64,000 nt of DNA from NCBI GenBank assembly GCA_964489835.1, contig CAZBBC010000012.1, forward strand, positions 1-64,000. Reading direction: 5' to 3'. Position numbers and translations under genes: made by a program. Below the pieces are notes generated by a model. That model was not told the origin of the DNA, did not search any database, and worked only from the letters and a program-made list of their open reading frames with translations. Positions 26,442 to 36,355 of the stretch are shown here, piece by piece (position 1 is the stretch's first letter; every line of letters begins with the position of its first letter). The stretch is from CAZBBC01 sp964489835 (lineage in GTDB: Bacteria > Calditrichota > Calditrichia > JAJRVZ01).

Positions 26442-27698
26442 ATGATTTATGCTATTAAGCCGACGACCATTTTTGTTCTCACATTAATTATTACAACGTT
26501 TTCGATGGCGCAAGCGGTATCTGATCAAAAATCAGAAAAATCCGAAGGGGAAGAATTGCAGATACGTTTGGTTACCATCGGACCCGGTGATGATTTGACC
26601 TCATGGTGGGGACATACGGCAATCGTCGTAGATAATAACCGCACAAAGATCTCTCGTTTTTATAATTACGGATTGTTTTCGTTTGAGCAAGAAAATTTCT
26701 TTATAGATTTTGCTATGGGACGATTGATTTTTTGGGTGGGAGCCTGGAATACGTCTGATGCTCTGGCGCATTATGTCAGTCTAAACCGTGAGATTCATGT
26801 CCAGATTCTAAATTTGGCGCCTGAAAAAAGAGAGCGGATAGCAGCGTTTCTTGAGAAAAATATCTTGCCCGGGAACCGGGAATATCTCTATGACCATTAT
26901 CTTGATAATTGCTCAACCCGTGTTCGGGATCTTATCGATATGATATTGGATCATCAATTATATCAAGCGACGCAGGGTAGAGGAAAACTGACATTTCGCC
27001 AGCATACGCGCAGACACACAGATAAAAATTTTGTAATAGACTGGTTGTTAATGTTCTTGATGAATGATTCTATCGATCAGAATATTAGTCAATGGGATGA
27101 TATGTTTTTACCAGAGGAACTTGAGTATCATGTCGGTCAATTAACTTATCGCGATGAGAAGGGGGATAACCATCCCCTGGTTCAGAGCTCCTATACTTAT
27201 TACCAGGCCAGGAATCGATCCCTGCTACCTTCAGGTGTACCGGCGCATTGGCCATACGGTTTGGCTATTGGTATTTTTTCCGGTCTGGCAGCGGTTTTCG
27301 CGGGTATTGCCTACCGGCAAGGATTTAAATTTACCCGGCTTCTTTTTGGTGCCATTCATGCTATTATTGGTATCATTTATGGATTACCGGGTTTAATTTT
27401 GTTTTTTATGGGTTTCTTTACTGATCATCGGGTGACATTTTACAATGAGAATCTTTTACTGGCCAATCCATTAACACTGCTGTTTATCCCTCTGGGTATC
27501 GGTCTGATCTTTGGTAAAAAAATAAGCATCCGGTGGCTACCAAAATTGTGGTATCTTCTGGCAGGCTTAAATCTCCTGCTACTTCTATTGAAAATTCTTC
27601 CTTGTTTTGATCAACATAATTGGTTGTCAATATCTCTTATTGTACCTCTTTCCATCTCCATGTTATTTAGCTGGTATTTAATCAATAAATCCAAGTAA
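26442..27698 (+). CDS. DUF4105 (Lnb N-terminal-like) protein with C-terminal membrane segments
   Basis: A signal peptide (MIYAIKPTTIFVLTLIITTF, cut near SMAQA) is followed by a periplasmic DUF4105 domain: GPGDDLTSWWGHTAIVVDNN, FYNYGLF, DFAMGRL and YLYDHYLDNCSTRVRD with conserved H and C. The last third has about five membrane helices. Enterococcal Lnb, with the same N-terminal domain and membrane tail, acylates the lipoprotein N-terminus intramolecularly; a lipoprotein-modifying role is plausible here but unproven. The ATG at 26442 is preferred to a TTG 18 bases upstream. Confidence 0.78.
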   Translation: MIYAIKPTTIFVLTLIITTFSMAQAVSDQKSEKSEGEELQIRLVTIGPGDDLTSWWGHTAIVVDNNRTKISRFYNYGLFSFEQENFFIDFAMGRLIFWVGAWNTSDALAHYVSLNREIHVQILNLAPEKRERIAAFLEKNILPGNREYLYDHYLDNCSTRVRDLIDMILDHQLYQATQGRGKLTFRQHTRRHTDKNFVIDWLLMFLMNDSIDQNISQWDDMFLPEELEYHVGQLTYRDEKGDNHPLVQSSYTYYQARNRSLLPSGVPAHWPYGLAIGIFSGLAAVFAGIAYRQGFKFTRLLFGAIHAIIGIIYGLPGLILFFMGFFTDHRVTFYNENLLLANPLTLLFIPLGIGLIFGKKISIRWLPKLWYLLAGLNLLLLLLKILPCFDQHNWLSISLIVPLSISMLFSWYLINKSK

Positions 27699-27727
27699 AG
27701 TATGTATCTTTTAGTCGCTGAATTTGA

Positions 27728-29032
27728 ATGAATAAAAATATCCTGAAGTTAGCCATCCCTAATATTATCAGTAATCTTACTGTACCGCTTCTCAGTTCGG
27801 TGGATACTGCATTGATGGGGCATATGGAGAATGTCTATTATCTAGGGGCGATAGCGGTGGGAGGAATGATCTTCAATTTCATTTATTGGGGGTTCGGATT
27901 TCTTCGGATGGGTACGACCGGACTTACCGCCCAGGCTTATGGTAAAAAAAATGACAGGGAAAGTATCTTTATATTAAGCCGGGCTCTGATTGTAGCACTT
28001 ATCTTAAGTTTGGTTTTAATTATCTGCAGGGAGTTTATTGTAAATTTCAGTTTCTTACTGTTTGACGCCTCTCCTGAGGTTGAACAGTATGGACGTTATT
28101 ATTTTTCCATTCGGATTATGGCAGCGCCGGCGACACTCAGTCTCTATGCATTTACGGGTTGGTTCCTTGGAATGCAAAATGCAAAATATCCGCTTTATCT
28201 GGCTTTAATAACAAACGCTCTCAATATAGTCTTCAATCTATTTTTTATAAAGATTTATGGAATGGATGTGGATGGTGTTGCTCTGGGGACAGTCTGTGCA
28301 AATTATTTGGGTCTGATCTCGGCGTTTTTGCTATTTTTCAAGTCTTATTTTAAACTAACGTCATATTTAAGCATTAAATTAGTTTTTGATTGGCTCTCCT
28401 TTCGTAAATTTTTTCAGGTGGGTGGGGATATTTTTATCCGGACTTTAATGCTTATTTTTGCTTTCTCATTTTTTACCGCCAAATCAGCAGAGGCGGGAGA
28501 CTTGATTCTTGCCGCCAATTCTATCTTGATTAATTTGTGGGCGGTGATGTCTTATGGTATTGACGGGTTCGCGTTTGCAGCTGAAAGCCTGATTGGAAGA
28601 TATATAGGGGCACGAGATGAACAACGACTAAAAACGGCTGTCAGAAATATTTTCGGCTGGGGAATTGGGCTGGGTATAATCTTCTCTCTTGCTTATCTTT
28701 TATTTTCCGAACAGATTTTAGCCATTTTTACAAATAATGCGGGTGTTAAGGCGCAAGCACGACAACTCATGATCTGGACACAATTAGCGCCCTTGATTGG
28801 AAGTTTTTGCTTTATTTGGGATGGAATATTTATTGGTGCGACAGCCACAAAAGCCATGAGAAATACAATGATCATCTGTATTTTTATCTTTTACCTTCCG
28901 GTGTATTATCTGGGAAAAGAAGTTTTTGGGCCACATGCTCTGTGGCTTGCTTTGAGTTTCTTTATGTTTGCACGTGGAATAACGTTAACATTTTATTACA
29001 AGCGGGAGGTTGTCAGTAAAATATTCACTTGA
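27728..29032 (+). CDS. MATE-family efflux transporter (DinF-like)
   Basis: Twelve-helix multidrug/sodium or proton antiporter. The N-terminus (LAIPNIISNLTVPLLSSVDTALMGHM) and the second half, starting near residue 220 (RKFFQVGGDIFIRTL), are homologous in MATE style. DinF-like features are the GxxGMxNA-like GWFLGMQNAKYPL segment and GDLILAANSIL. 434 residues. Starts 29 bases after the DUF4105 gene, so may share its transcript. Confidence 0.9.
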   Translation: MNKNILKLAIPNIISNLTVPLLSSVDTALMGHMENVYYLGAIAVGGMIFNFIYWGFGFLRMGTTGLTAQAYGKKNDRESIFILSRALIVALILSLVLIICREFIVNFSFLLFDASPEVEQYGRYYFSIRIMAAPATLSLYAFTGWFLGMQNAKYPLYLALITNALNIVFNLFFIKIYGMDVDGVALGTVCANYLGLISAFLLFFKSYFKLTSYLSIKLVFDWLSFRKFFQVGGDIFIRTLMLIFAFSFFTAKSAEAGDLILAANSILINLWAVMSYGIDGFAFAAESLIGRYIGARDEQRLKTAVRNIFGWGIGLGIIFSLAYLLFSEQILAIFTNNAGVKAQARQLMIWTQLAPLIGSFCFIWDGIFIGATATKAMRNTMIICIFIFYLPVYYLGKEVFGPHALWLALSFFMFARGITLTFYYKREVVSKIFT

Positions 29033-29234
29033 TTTTCTGATTTATTATGTTCAGAAATCTCAGACTTGCTAAAGGCTCTCATTTCTTATTAAATTAATTT
29101 GCTCTGAATGAAATGATTCATAAATGCCGGAACCGAATATTTAAATAGGAATCCAATCAAGGGTAATGAATACCGGATCGATTTTTTAGCAATATATTTA
29201 AAATAAATAATAGAAAATATATAGGAGACACGGA

Positions 29235-29438
29235 ATGGAAAAAAAAGTCCAGATAGACGAGATGAAAGAGCGTTTTCAGGAATTATTGAAAATGGCACTT
29301 AATGGAACAGATATAATTATTATGAATAATCAGAAAGCAATCGCACGACTTATTCGTATCGATTCTGAAGATGAAAGCACCGATGAAGATAAATGGACCA
29401 CCGACGATTTTGATATACAATTATCGGATGAGTTATAG
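29235..29438 (+). CDS. Orphan Phd/YefM-type antitoxin-like protein
   Basis: 67-residue protein with the N-terminal DNA-binding fold of prevent-host-death antitoxins: MKERFQELLKMALNGTDIII followed by NNQKAIARLIRID. The acidic C-terminus ends DDFDIQLSDEL, like the end of antitoxins whose partners are PIN toxins. GGAGA lies about 8 bases upstream. No toxin gene follows: htpG begins 157 bases on, and no PIN or RelE remnant is visible between. It is either a solitary regulator or a relic of a lost pair. Confidence 0.65.
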   Translation: MEKKVQIDEMKERFQELLKMALNGTDIIIMNNQKAIARLIRIDSEDESTDEDKWTTDDFDIQLSDEL

Positions 29439-29595
29439 ATTTGGTAAGCTTATTTAACTTAACGAATCGTGAATTCTGGACATGATATTTAATCAAACAA
29501 ATCTATTTTTGCGAAATTTCTCGCGATTTAAATTTATCAATTCTACAAAAATAATTTTAATACTTGGTTGTATATTCAGGAGGATCAATTGACGT

Positions 29596-31527
29596 ATGGA
29601 AAAGAAAACACAGAAGTATAAATTTAAAGCTGAAATTAAACAGCTTCTCGATATTTTAACGCACTCACTTTACACGAACAGGGAAATATTTCTGAGGGAA
29701 TTAATTTCAAATGCTTCGGATGCACTTGAAAAAATACATTTTGAAACGTTAAGAGGGACGGAGGTTGCTAATAAAAATATATCTCTTGAAATAAATATTT
29801 CGATGGATAAAGAGAAGAACCTGTTAACGATTTCCGACAGTGGTGTTGGAATGACTGAGAAAGAATTGGTGCAGAACATCGGAACGATCGCAAAATCGGG
29901 AACAGCAGATTTTTTGAAAAAAGTAGATGCCGATCAAAAAAATTCAAAAAGTATTATCGGGAAATTTGGGGTTGGATTTTACTCGGTCTTCATGGTAGCC
30001 AATGAAGTAATGATAACCACCTGTTCCTATCAGAAAGGATCCAAACCGGTTCAGTGGAAATCAGAGGGCGTTGGTACTTTTGAGATAGAACCCCTGGATA
30101 AAAAAGTGACACGCGGTACAAAAATAGATATACATCTTAAGGATGACGCAAAAGAATTTTCGGAGAAGTGGAAAATTGAAGAGGTAATTAAAAAGCATTC
30201 TAATTTTATACCGTTTCCGATTAAGATTGACAAAGAACAAATTAATAAGGTGCGGGCGATTTGGCGGGAACCAAAATTTCAGGTTAAACAGGAAGAATAT
30301 AATGATTTCTATAAATTTTTAACATACGACTCAGAATCCCCACTGGATACTTTACATATTGCAGTCGATGCACCCGTTCAATATAATAGTTTAATGTTTA
30401 TTCCGACCAAGAATTTTGATTTCATGGTCAGTACAGATAGTGGCCACGGTCTTGATTTATATGTTAAAAGAGTATTGATACAACATGAATACAAAGAGGT
30501 TTTACCGGAATATCTTCGTTTTATGCGCGGTGTTGTTGACTCGGAAGACATTCCACTGAACATATCCCGCGAAACACTTCAGGAAAATCTGATTGTCACT
30601 AAAATAAAGACGAATCTGGTGACACAGATTCTATCACATCTTTCGAAAATGGCAAAAGATGATAAAGAGAAATATACCCTTTTTTGGAAGGAATTCAGCC
30701 GACAATTTAAAATGGGTTATAGTGACTACCAGAATAAGGAGAAATTCTCGGAATTATTGCGTTTCAATACTTCAACCAGGGACAATGAAAATGATCTAAT
30801 CGCTTTTAATGATTATGTTACGCGCCTAAAACCGGATCAGAAAGAGATTTATTATCTATTCTCACCAAACCGGGAGGCAATTTTATCAAATCCACATCTT
30901 GAAATATTTAAAAAGAAAAGTCTGGAAGTTCTGTATTTATATGATCCTATCGATGAATTTGTTATGGAGTCGCTACATAAATACAAAGACTACGATCTTG
31001 TATCTGTTGAAAAAGTTGAACTTAGTAAAATTGAGAAATTTTCTGATCAGACAGAGGCAGAAAAAGCACAATCGTTAAGCGAAGAAGACACAAAAGTCTT
31101 TGATAAATTGTTACGGCGAATGAAAGATATTTTAGGTGATAAAATAACTGATGTGAAAGAATCAAAACGGTTAACGGATAGTCCAACCTGTCTGGTCAGT
31201 CCGGATGGCACGATGACTTCTGGCATGCAGAGAATTATGCAATTGATGAATAAAGATACATCGATTCCAAAAAAAATAATGGAAATTAATAAAGACCATC
31301 CTCTTATCAGAAATTTACTTGATATCTACAAGAAGGATGTTAATGATTCTCATCTCACCCGTGTTACGGAACAGTTGTATGAATCCTCTTTACTGCTGGA
31401 AGGTTATATGAGTGACGCACATACGATGGTGAGCCGCATTGAGCAAATTTTGGAAACTTCAACAGAATGGTATCTGAAGGATAAAAAAAAGGTAAAAAAG
31501 GAAAAGGATATTAAGGCAGATGGTTAG
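29596..31527 (+). CDS. htpG: Chaperone HtpG (Hsp90)
   Basis: ATP-dependent dimeric chaperone. The GHKL ATPase domain shows FLRELISNASDALEK, DSGVGMT and GKFGVGFYSVF. The middle domain has LYVKRVLIQ and PLNISRETLQEN, and the C-terminal dimerisation domain follows. At 643 residues it is full length. AGGAGG stands about 12 bases before the ATG. It is downstream of a small antitoxin-like gene and convergent with a truncated glycosyltransferase. Confidence 0.98.
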   Translation: MEKKTQKYKFKAEIKQLLDILTHSLYTNREIFLRELISNASDALEKIHFETLRGTEVANKNISLEINISMDKEKNLLTISDSGVGMTEKELVQNIGTIAKSGTADFLKKVDADQKNSKSIIGKFGVGFYSVFMVANEVMITTCSYQKGSKPVQWKSEGVGTFEIEPLDKKVTRGTKIDIHLKDDAKEFSEKWKIEEVIKKHSNFIPFPIKIDKEQINKVRAIWREPKFQVKQEEYNDFYKFLTYDSESPLDTLHIAVDAPVQYNSLMFIPTKNFDFMVSTDSGHGLDLYVKRVLIQHEYKEVLPEYLRFMRGVVDSEDIPLNISRETLQENLIVTKIKTNLVTQILSHLSKMAKDDKEKYTLFWKEFSRQFKMGYSDYQNKEKFSELLRFNTSTRDNENDLIAFNDYVTRLKPDQKEIYYLFSPNREAILSNPHLEIFKKKSLEVLYLYDPIDEFVMESLHKYKDYDLVSVEKVELSKIEKFSDQTEAEKAQSLSEEDTKVFDKLLRRMKDILGDKITDVKESKRLTDSPTCLVSPDGTMTSGMQRIMQLMNKDTSIPKKIMEINKDHPLIRNLLDIYKKDVNDSHLTRVTEQLYESSLLLEGYMSDAHTMVSRIEQILETSTEWYLKDKKKVKKEKDIKADG

Positions 31528-31578
31528 AAAAGTACCGGACACTCATGAGGTAAAATAGTGATTAAGAGGAATATTACC

Positions 31579-32172
31579 TTACGATCGGAGTGCGAGCAAT
31601 TCGTTATAAATAGTTTTTAATTGATTTGCTTTTCTTTTAATATTTCCTGGCGAACGGGCAATTTCAAAAATGGGTTGTTTTGATAGAATCACTGATGCCT
31701 TTCTCCAGAGTCGCTCCTCTTCTTTGTGATGAAAAATAAAACCATCAATTAACCGGAGGCCAAATTGCTGCAGCCAGAGATTTCTGCTCGCCCAGATGTC
31801 TTCTCCCATGTGTTGACCAATAATGATAGTATCTCTTCCGACCATCCGGCGTAACCAGCGAAAATTTAAGGGTAAATCAAGTCCGTAAACGTGTATGATC
31901 TGAGGTTTTAAATCAGCCAGAAGTTCAATGGATGAGATGGGTTCCTGCCACCAGCGTAAAAGCGGTTGGTATTCATCAGTAACAAAATAATAATCAATGC
32001 CTTCATAGGTAATTGTTTTTTCAAACGTGGCCCGCTGGACAACACAGATGGAGGATGTAGTGCATTGTTTTATATGGGTATAGAGTATGTGTTGATCACG
32101 AGTGCTCTCAAAATAGGCATTCGAGTTGCAGAGAGATTTCTGAAAGTATAGATTTAAATAAGTAATTTTCAT
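31579..32172 (-). pseudogene. Truncated glycosyltransferase (GT4-type, catalytic half missing)
   Basis: 197 residues that match the N-terminal Rossmann domain of GT-B glycosyltransferases: MKITYLNLYF, LKPQIIHVYGLDLP, HMGEDIWASRN, LIDGFIFHHKEEERLW and ILSKQPIFEIARSP. After residue 170 it jumps straight to a sequence like the very end of such proteins (LKTIYNELLALRS). The donor-binding C-terminal domain, about 180 residues, is missing. Therefore it is probably an internal-deletion pseudogene that stayed in frame; alternatively, it is a stand-alone acceptor domain. Confidence 0.65.
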
Positions 32173-32190
32173 CGTATACTACTCCGGCAG

Positions 32191-33636
32191 TTAGTCGTTG
32201 ATCTCTTCTATTCTCAGCATATTGGTTCCCGGCTTGGATGAAAAGGGGAGGCCAGCGGTTATCACAATTCTGTCCCCTTTCCTGATCAATCTTTTTTCCT
32301 TCATTATCCTTAAGATATCGACAACTGCCTTCTCAAAATTTTTTCCAAATTCATGAATGGAAAATGGAACCACTCCCCACACAAGATTCAACCGTCGCAG
32401 CGTGCTCTCATTATGCGTTATTGCCACCAACTTTTGTTGAGGACGAAATCTGGATATCATCCGTGCGGTTGAGCCGGTCTGGGTTAAACACATAATCATG
32501 GATGCGTCAATCAGATCAGCTGCCTGACAGGAACTAAATCCTATCGTTGTTGAAGCATCAAAATGATCATAATCATGACCCCGTCTTCTCACGATCTTAT
32601 CATGAGGTATCTTCTGTTCAATAAGACTGACAATTCTATGCATGGTTTGGACCGATGCGACGGGAAATTTTCCTGAGGCGGTTTCACCGGAAAGCATTAC
32701 TGCATCGGAACCATCCAGAATGGCATTTGCAACATCGGAAGCCTCTGCTCGGGTAGGCCGGGGATTGTAGATCATTGACTCCAACATTTGAGTGGCGGTA
32801 ATTACCGGTACTCCTTTTTTATTACATAGGGAAATAATCTGCTTTTGAATCAGAGGTACTTCTTCAGTACTTTCCTCAACGCCCAGATCTCCCCGGGCAA
32901 CCATGACGACATCCGAAACATCCGTGATTTGATCAATGGCATCAACGGCCTGCGGTTTTTCTATTTTGGCGACGATAGGGATATCCTTCTTTGCCTTTTC
33001 GATTATCTTTTTTATCTCTTTGATATCTTCCGGTTTCTGAACAAATGACAGGGCAATATAATCGACGTTCATTTGAATCCCGAAATTAAGATCGGTGATA
33101 TCTTTTTCAGTCAGCGCATTAACCGATAAAAGATTACCGGGTAAATTAAGCCCTTTGTGATCAGAAAGTCGGCCTCCGAATATGACCCGACAGGTCACAT
33201 CCTTCCCCCTAATCTTAATCACTTTAAGTTTTACCAACCCATCATCCAGAAGGACAATATCCCCGGTCTTAACATCCCTTGAAAATTCGGGATATGAAAC
33301 AGAAACAATATCTTGATTTCCTCTGATTTTACGGGTTGTTAAAGTAAATTCTTGACCGGATTTCAATTCTATAAAATTTTTTTCAAATGTCTGGATCCGG
33401 ATTTTTGGTCCCTGTAGATCCTGCATTATCGCTATCGGCTGGTCCAGTTCTCTTGATACCTTGCGGATGAGTCTGATTAATTTTCTGTGCTCATTATGTG
33501 TTCCATGGGAAAAATTAAGACGTGCGACATCCATCCCGGCCTGTACCAGTTTTTTAATATTTTCATAGGTATCGGAGCTTGGTCCTAAGGTGCAGATGAT
33601 CTTTGCCCGTCGCTTGTTGAGTTGATATTTTTGCAT
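32191..33636 (-). CDS. pyk: Pyruvate kinase
   Basis: Final glycolytic enzyme converting PEP and ADP to pyruvate and ATP. Motifs: RRAKIICTLGPSS, ARLNFSHG, VAKIEKPQAVDAID with the catalytic Lys, MVARGDLGVE, TATQMLESM and RPTRAEASDVANAILDG. The 481-residue length means the C-terminal allosteric domain is present but no extra PEP-utilising domain is fused. It ends 18 bases before the truncated glycosyltransferase on the same strand and is divergent from a MATE gene. Confidence 0.97.
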   Translation of the reverse strand: MQKYQLNKRRAKIICTLGPSSDTYENIKKLVQAGMDVARLNFSHGTHNEHRKLIRLIRKVSRELDQPIAIMQDLQGPKIRIQTFEKNFIELKSGQEFTLTTRKIRGNQDIVSVSYPEFSRDVKTGDIVLLDDGLVKLKVIKIRGKDVTCRVIFGGRLSDHKGLNLPGNLLSVNALTEKDITDLNFGIQMNVDYIALSFVQKPEDIKEIKKIIEKAKKDIPIVAKIEKPQAVDAIDQITDVSDVVMVARGDLGVEESTEEVPLIQKQIISLCNKKGVPVITATQMLESMIYNPRPTRAEASDVANAILDGSDAVMLSGETASGKFPVASVQTMHRIVSLIEQKIPHDKIVRRRGHDYDHFDASTTIGFSSCQAADLIDASMIMCLTQTGSTARMISRFRPQQKLVAITHNESTLRRLNLVWGVVPFSIHEFGKNFEKAVVDILRIMKEKRLIRKGDRIVITAGLPFSSKPGTNMLRIEEIND

Positions 33637-33827
33637 CGGATTTTATGATGGATTATTAGCCTAAAAACTGATATTCATTAAACTAATGTTTATCAATTCC
33701 AATAGCAAGGGTTAATCGAATTCTGGGTTCATGCCTCACGTCGGATTTGAAGAATTCTGAAATGCTCAGTAAGTTCCTTTGAATATAGATCTTTTTTAAA
33801 ACAACTTGTAACCTTAACGTTTTAATT

Positions 33828-35168
33828 ATGGGTACCCATTATTTACATGAAACCAGACAGACGGCTAATCTGGCTTATCCGGTAATGATTGGTCAGTTAG
33901 GGCATATGATGATGGGAGTCATCGACAGCCTGATGGTAGGAAAAATTGGGGCAGCTCCTCTGGCAGCTGCGTCTATTTCCAATGGCTTATTTATGCTTTT
34001 AATGATATTCGGGATTGGGCTTTCCATGGCAATTTCTCCTTTAACGGCTATGTCAATGGGGGCTAAAAAGTATAGAGAATGTGGTATTGTTTTTCGCCAG
34101 GGCTTTCTGGTTAATCTCGTGACTGGTATTCTGTTGTCACTTCTGGCTGTGTTTGCTGCTGATATCATTCGTTATCTGAATCAACCGGCTGAAATCGTCG
34201 AGATGGGTGTTGACTATATGCGTATTCTTGCCTTTTCGATAATACCGGTTATGATCTTCCAAACGTTCAAGCAATTTGCGGAAGGTCTTTCCATCATGCG
34301 ACCGGCAATGTTGATTACACTCTTAGCTAATATTGTGAATGCTTTTGCCAATTGGGTATTTATCTATGGTAATTTAGGTATGCCGGTTTTGGGTCTGTCA
34401 GGTGCTGGGTGGGCAACCTTATGTACACGAACATTGATGGCTTTCACCCTGACCCTCTATGTTTTAAAAGCCATAAGATTTAAGCCATTTGATCCTACAC
34501 TGTATTTTCGGCGCATCGATCTTCCGATGATTAAAAGAATTCTTAAAATCGGTATACCAGGCGGATTACAATACTTTTTTGAGGTAGGGGCATTTGTTGG
34601 ATCAGCGATCATCATCGGCTGGCTGGGGACTAAAGATCTTGCTGCTCACCAGATTGCAATCAATCTGGCTTCGATCTCATTTATGTGCGCGACGGGGATT
34701 TCGGCAGCAGCAGCGATCCGGGTAGGAAATGCTGTCGGACGGGATGACCGTAAAGGTGTGCGAAGTGCCGGATTGGTCGCATTTTTGTTAACGGCTGCTG
34801 TCATGGGTGTTTTTGGCCTCATATTTATCGTCTTTCGTTCATATTTGCCAACATTGTACATTGAAGATCAGGAGGTTATTCGTATCGCAGCATCCCTTCT
34901 GATTATTGCTGCTCTTTTTCAACTCTCAGATGGTACCCAGGCAGTTGGTCTCGGTGCACTCCGCGGAATTGCTGACGCAAAAATTCCGATGATTATTACT
35001 TTTATAGCCTATTGGGTGATTGGTTTACCCGGAGGCTATTTATTAGGCATTATTTTCAATTTTGGGGTGCAGGGTATTTGGTTCAGTCTGTTTATAGCTC
35101 TAACCGTTTCAGCATTGATGCTTTCACTCCGATTTAACCATAAAAGTAAACAGAAAGTAAATATATAA
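33828..35168 (+). CDS. MATE-family multidrug efflux transporter (NorM-like)
   Basis: 446-residue, 12-helix transporter. The N-terminus has the usual ETRQTANLAYPVMIGQLGHMMM pattern and VIDSLMVGKIG. The second half begins LKIGIPGGLQYFFEVGAF and is a homologous six-helix repeat. Unlike the other MATE gene at 27728 it is of the NorM type. It is convergent with pdxA. Exported compound unknown. Confidence 0.92.
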   Translation: MGTHYLHETRQTANLAYPVMIGQLGHMMMGVIDSLMVGKIGAAPLAAASISNGLFMLLMIFGIGLSMAISPLTAMSMGAKKYRECGIVFRQGFLVNLVTGILLSLLAVFAADIIRYLNQPAEIVEMGVDYMRILAFSIIPVMIFQTFKQFAEGLSIMRPAMLITLLANIVNAFANWVFIYGNLGMPVLGLSGAGWATLCTRTLMAFTLTLYVLKAIRFKPFDPTLYFRRIDLPMIKRILKIGIPGGLQYFFEVGAFVGSAIIIGWLGTKDLAAHQIAINLASISFMCATGISAAAAIRVGNAVGRDDRKGVRSAGLVAFLLTAAVMGVFGLIFIVFRSYLPTLYIEDQEVIRIAASLLIIAALFQLSDGTQAVGLGALRGIADAKIPMIITFIAYWVIGLPGGYLLGIIFNFGVQGIWFSLFIALTVSALMLSLRFNHKSKQKVNI

Positions 35169-35180
35169 CCGCCTCTCCAT

Positions 35181-36164
35181 TTACCAATAATATCGAATTG
35201 CCGCCTTGATCGCCTCAACAAGACTGATTTCGCTGGCTATATTCTTCCCCGCGATATCAAAAGCAGTGCCGTGATCGACAGATGTGCGTAAAAACGGCAG
35301 GCCCATGGTCAGAGAAACGGTTCGGTGAAAGTCATAGGTTTTTGCAGCAATATGCCCCTGGTCGTGATAGAGTGACAAGACGGCATCATAGTGTCCTTCT
35401 TTGGCCAGGTGGAAAACCGAATCGGCCGGCACAGGGCCAACTACCGGTATTCCAAGTTTTACTGCCTGGTCGACGGCCGGTTCCAATATGTCCATTTCTT
35501 CGGTTCCGAATAGGCCTTTTTCACCACCATGCGGATTCAAGGCTGCCAGGGCTAGTTTCGGTTCATTTATACCGATCTGGGTTAAGTAACGTCTGCAATC
35601 TGAAAGTGATTCGACGAGATCCCGGATATCAAGGGCCGCACTGATATCTTTAAAGGGAATATGTCTGGAGTAAAAAAAGACGCGAAGATCCCCGGTTACA
35701 AAAAGGGTCATAGTTCGTTGACTTGACGTTAATTTAGTAAATATTTCCGTATGGTCAAGATAGGGAATGTCACCGGCTTTCAGAGATTTTTTGTTGATCG
35801 GGGCGGTGACGACACCATTGATTTTCTTTTTCTGCGATAGTTCAATCGCCTTTTTAATATAAGCGAAACTGTGTTTTCCACCTGCCGCTGAAATATTCCC
35901 GAATGAGTGGTCAAACGTAACCGGATCAATATCGAGACATATAATTCCGTTGCTATGATTATTGGATATATTATCTTCGGGTATAGTGTGGATATCAACG
36001 CTCAAGTTTATCAAACCGGCGGTTTTTTTCAGGATGTCTGCGGAACCGCAGACAATCAGTCGACAATTATTATGAATATCGGGATATTTCGCCAGAGCCT
36101 TCAAAACAATTTCAGGTCCGATACCGCAGGGATCACCCATGGTGACAGCAAAAATTGGTTTCAT
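35181..36164 (-). CDS. pdxA: 4-hydroxythreonine-4-phosphate dehydrogenase
   Basis: Oxidises 4-phosphohydroxy-threonine in pyridoxal phosphate synthesis. Motifs: TMGDPCGIGPEI at the N-terminus, LDHTEIF (metal His), AALNPHGGEKG, LYHDQGHIAAKTYDF (metal His) and TSVDHGTAFDIAG. The 327-residue length is normal. No pdxJ is in the window. Ends 12 bases from the convergent MATE gene. Confidence 0.96.
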   Translation of the reverse strand: MKPIFAVTMGDPCGIGPEIVLKALAKYPDIHNNCRLIVCGSADILKKTAGLINLSVDIHTIPEDNISNNHSNGIICLDIDPVTFDHSFGNISAAGGKHSFAYIKKAIELSQKKKINGVVTAPINKKSLKAGDIPYLDHTEIFTKLTSSQRTMTLFVTGDLRVFFYSRHIPFKDISAALDIRDLVESLSDCRRYLTQIGINEPKLALAALNPHGGEKGLFGTEEMDILEPAVDQAVKLGIPVVGPVPADSVFHLAKEGHYDAVLSLYHDQGHIAAKTYDFHRTVSLTMGLPFLRTSVDHGTAFDIAGKNIASEISLVEAIKAAIRYYW

Positions 36165-36355
36165 ATCGATTTTGTTCTCCTGTTGAATATACTTTTATTG
36201 AGGGGTGAAGTTATTCTTGTCAACCCATGATCATACCTATTTAAATCAGACTGTCTTGATAATTGATGATGTTAACCAGAGGATAACAAATTGTCAATGG
36301 TAATTTCTCAGCAATCGATAGGCTTATATTTTTATTATAATCATTTATTTGATAT

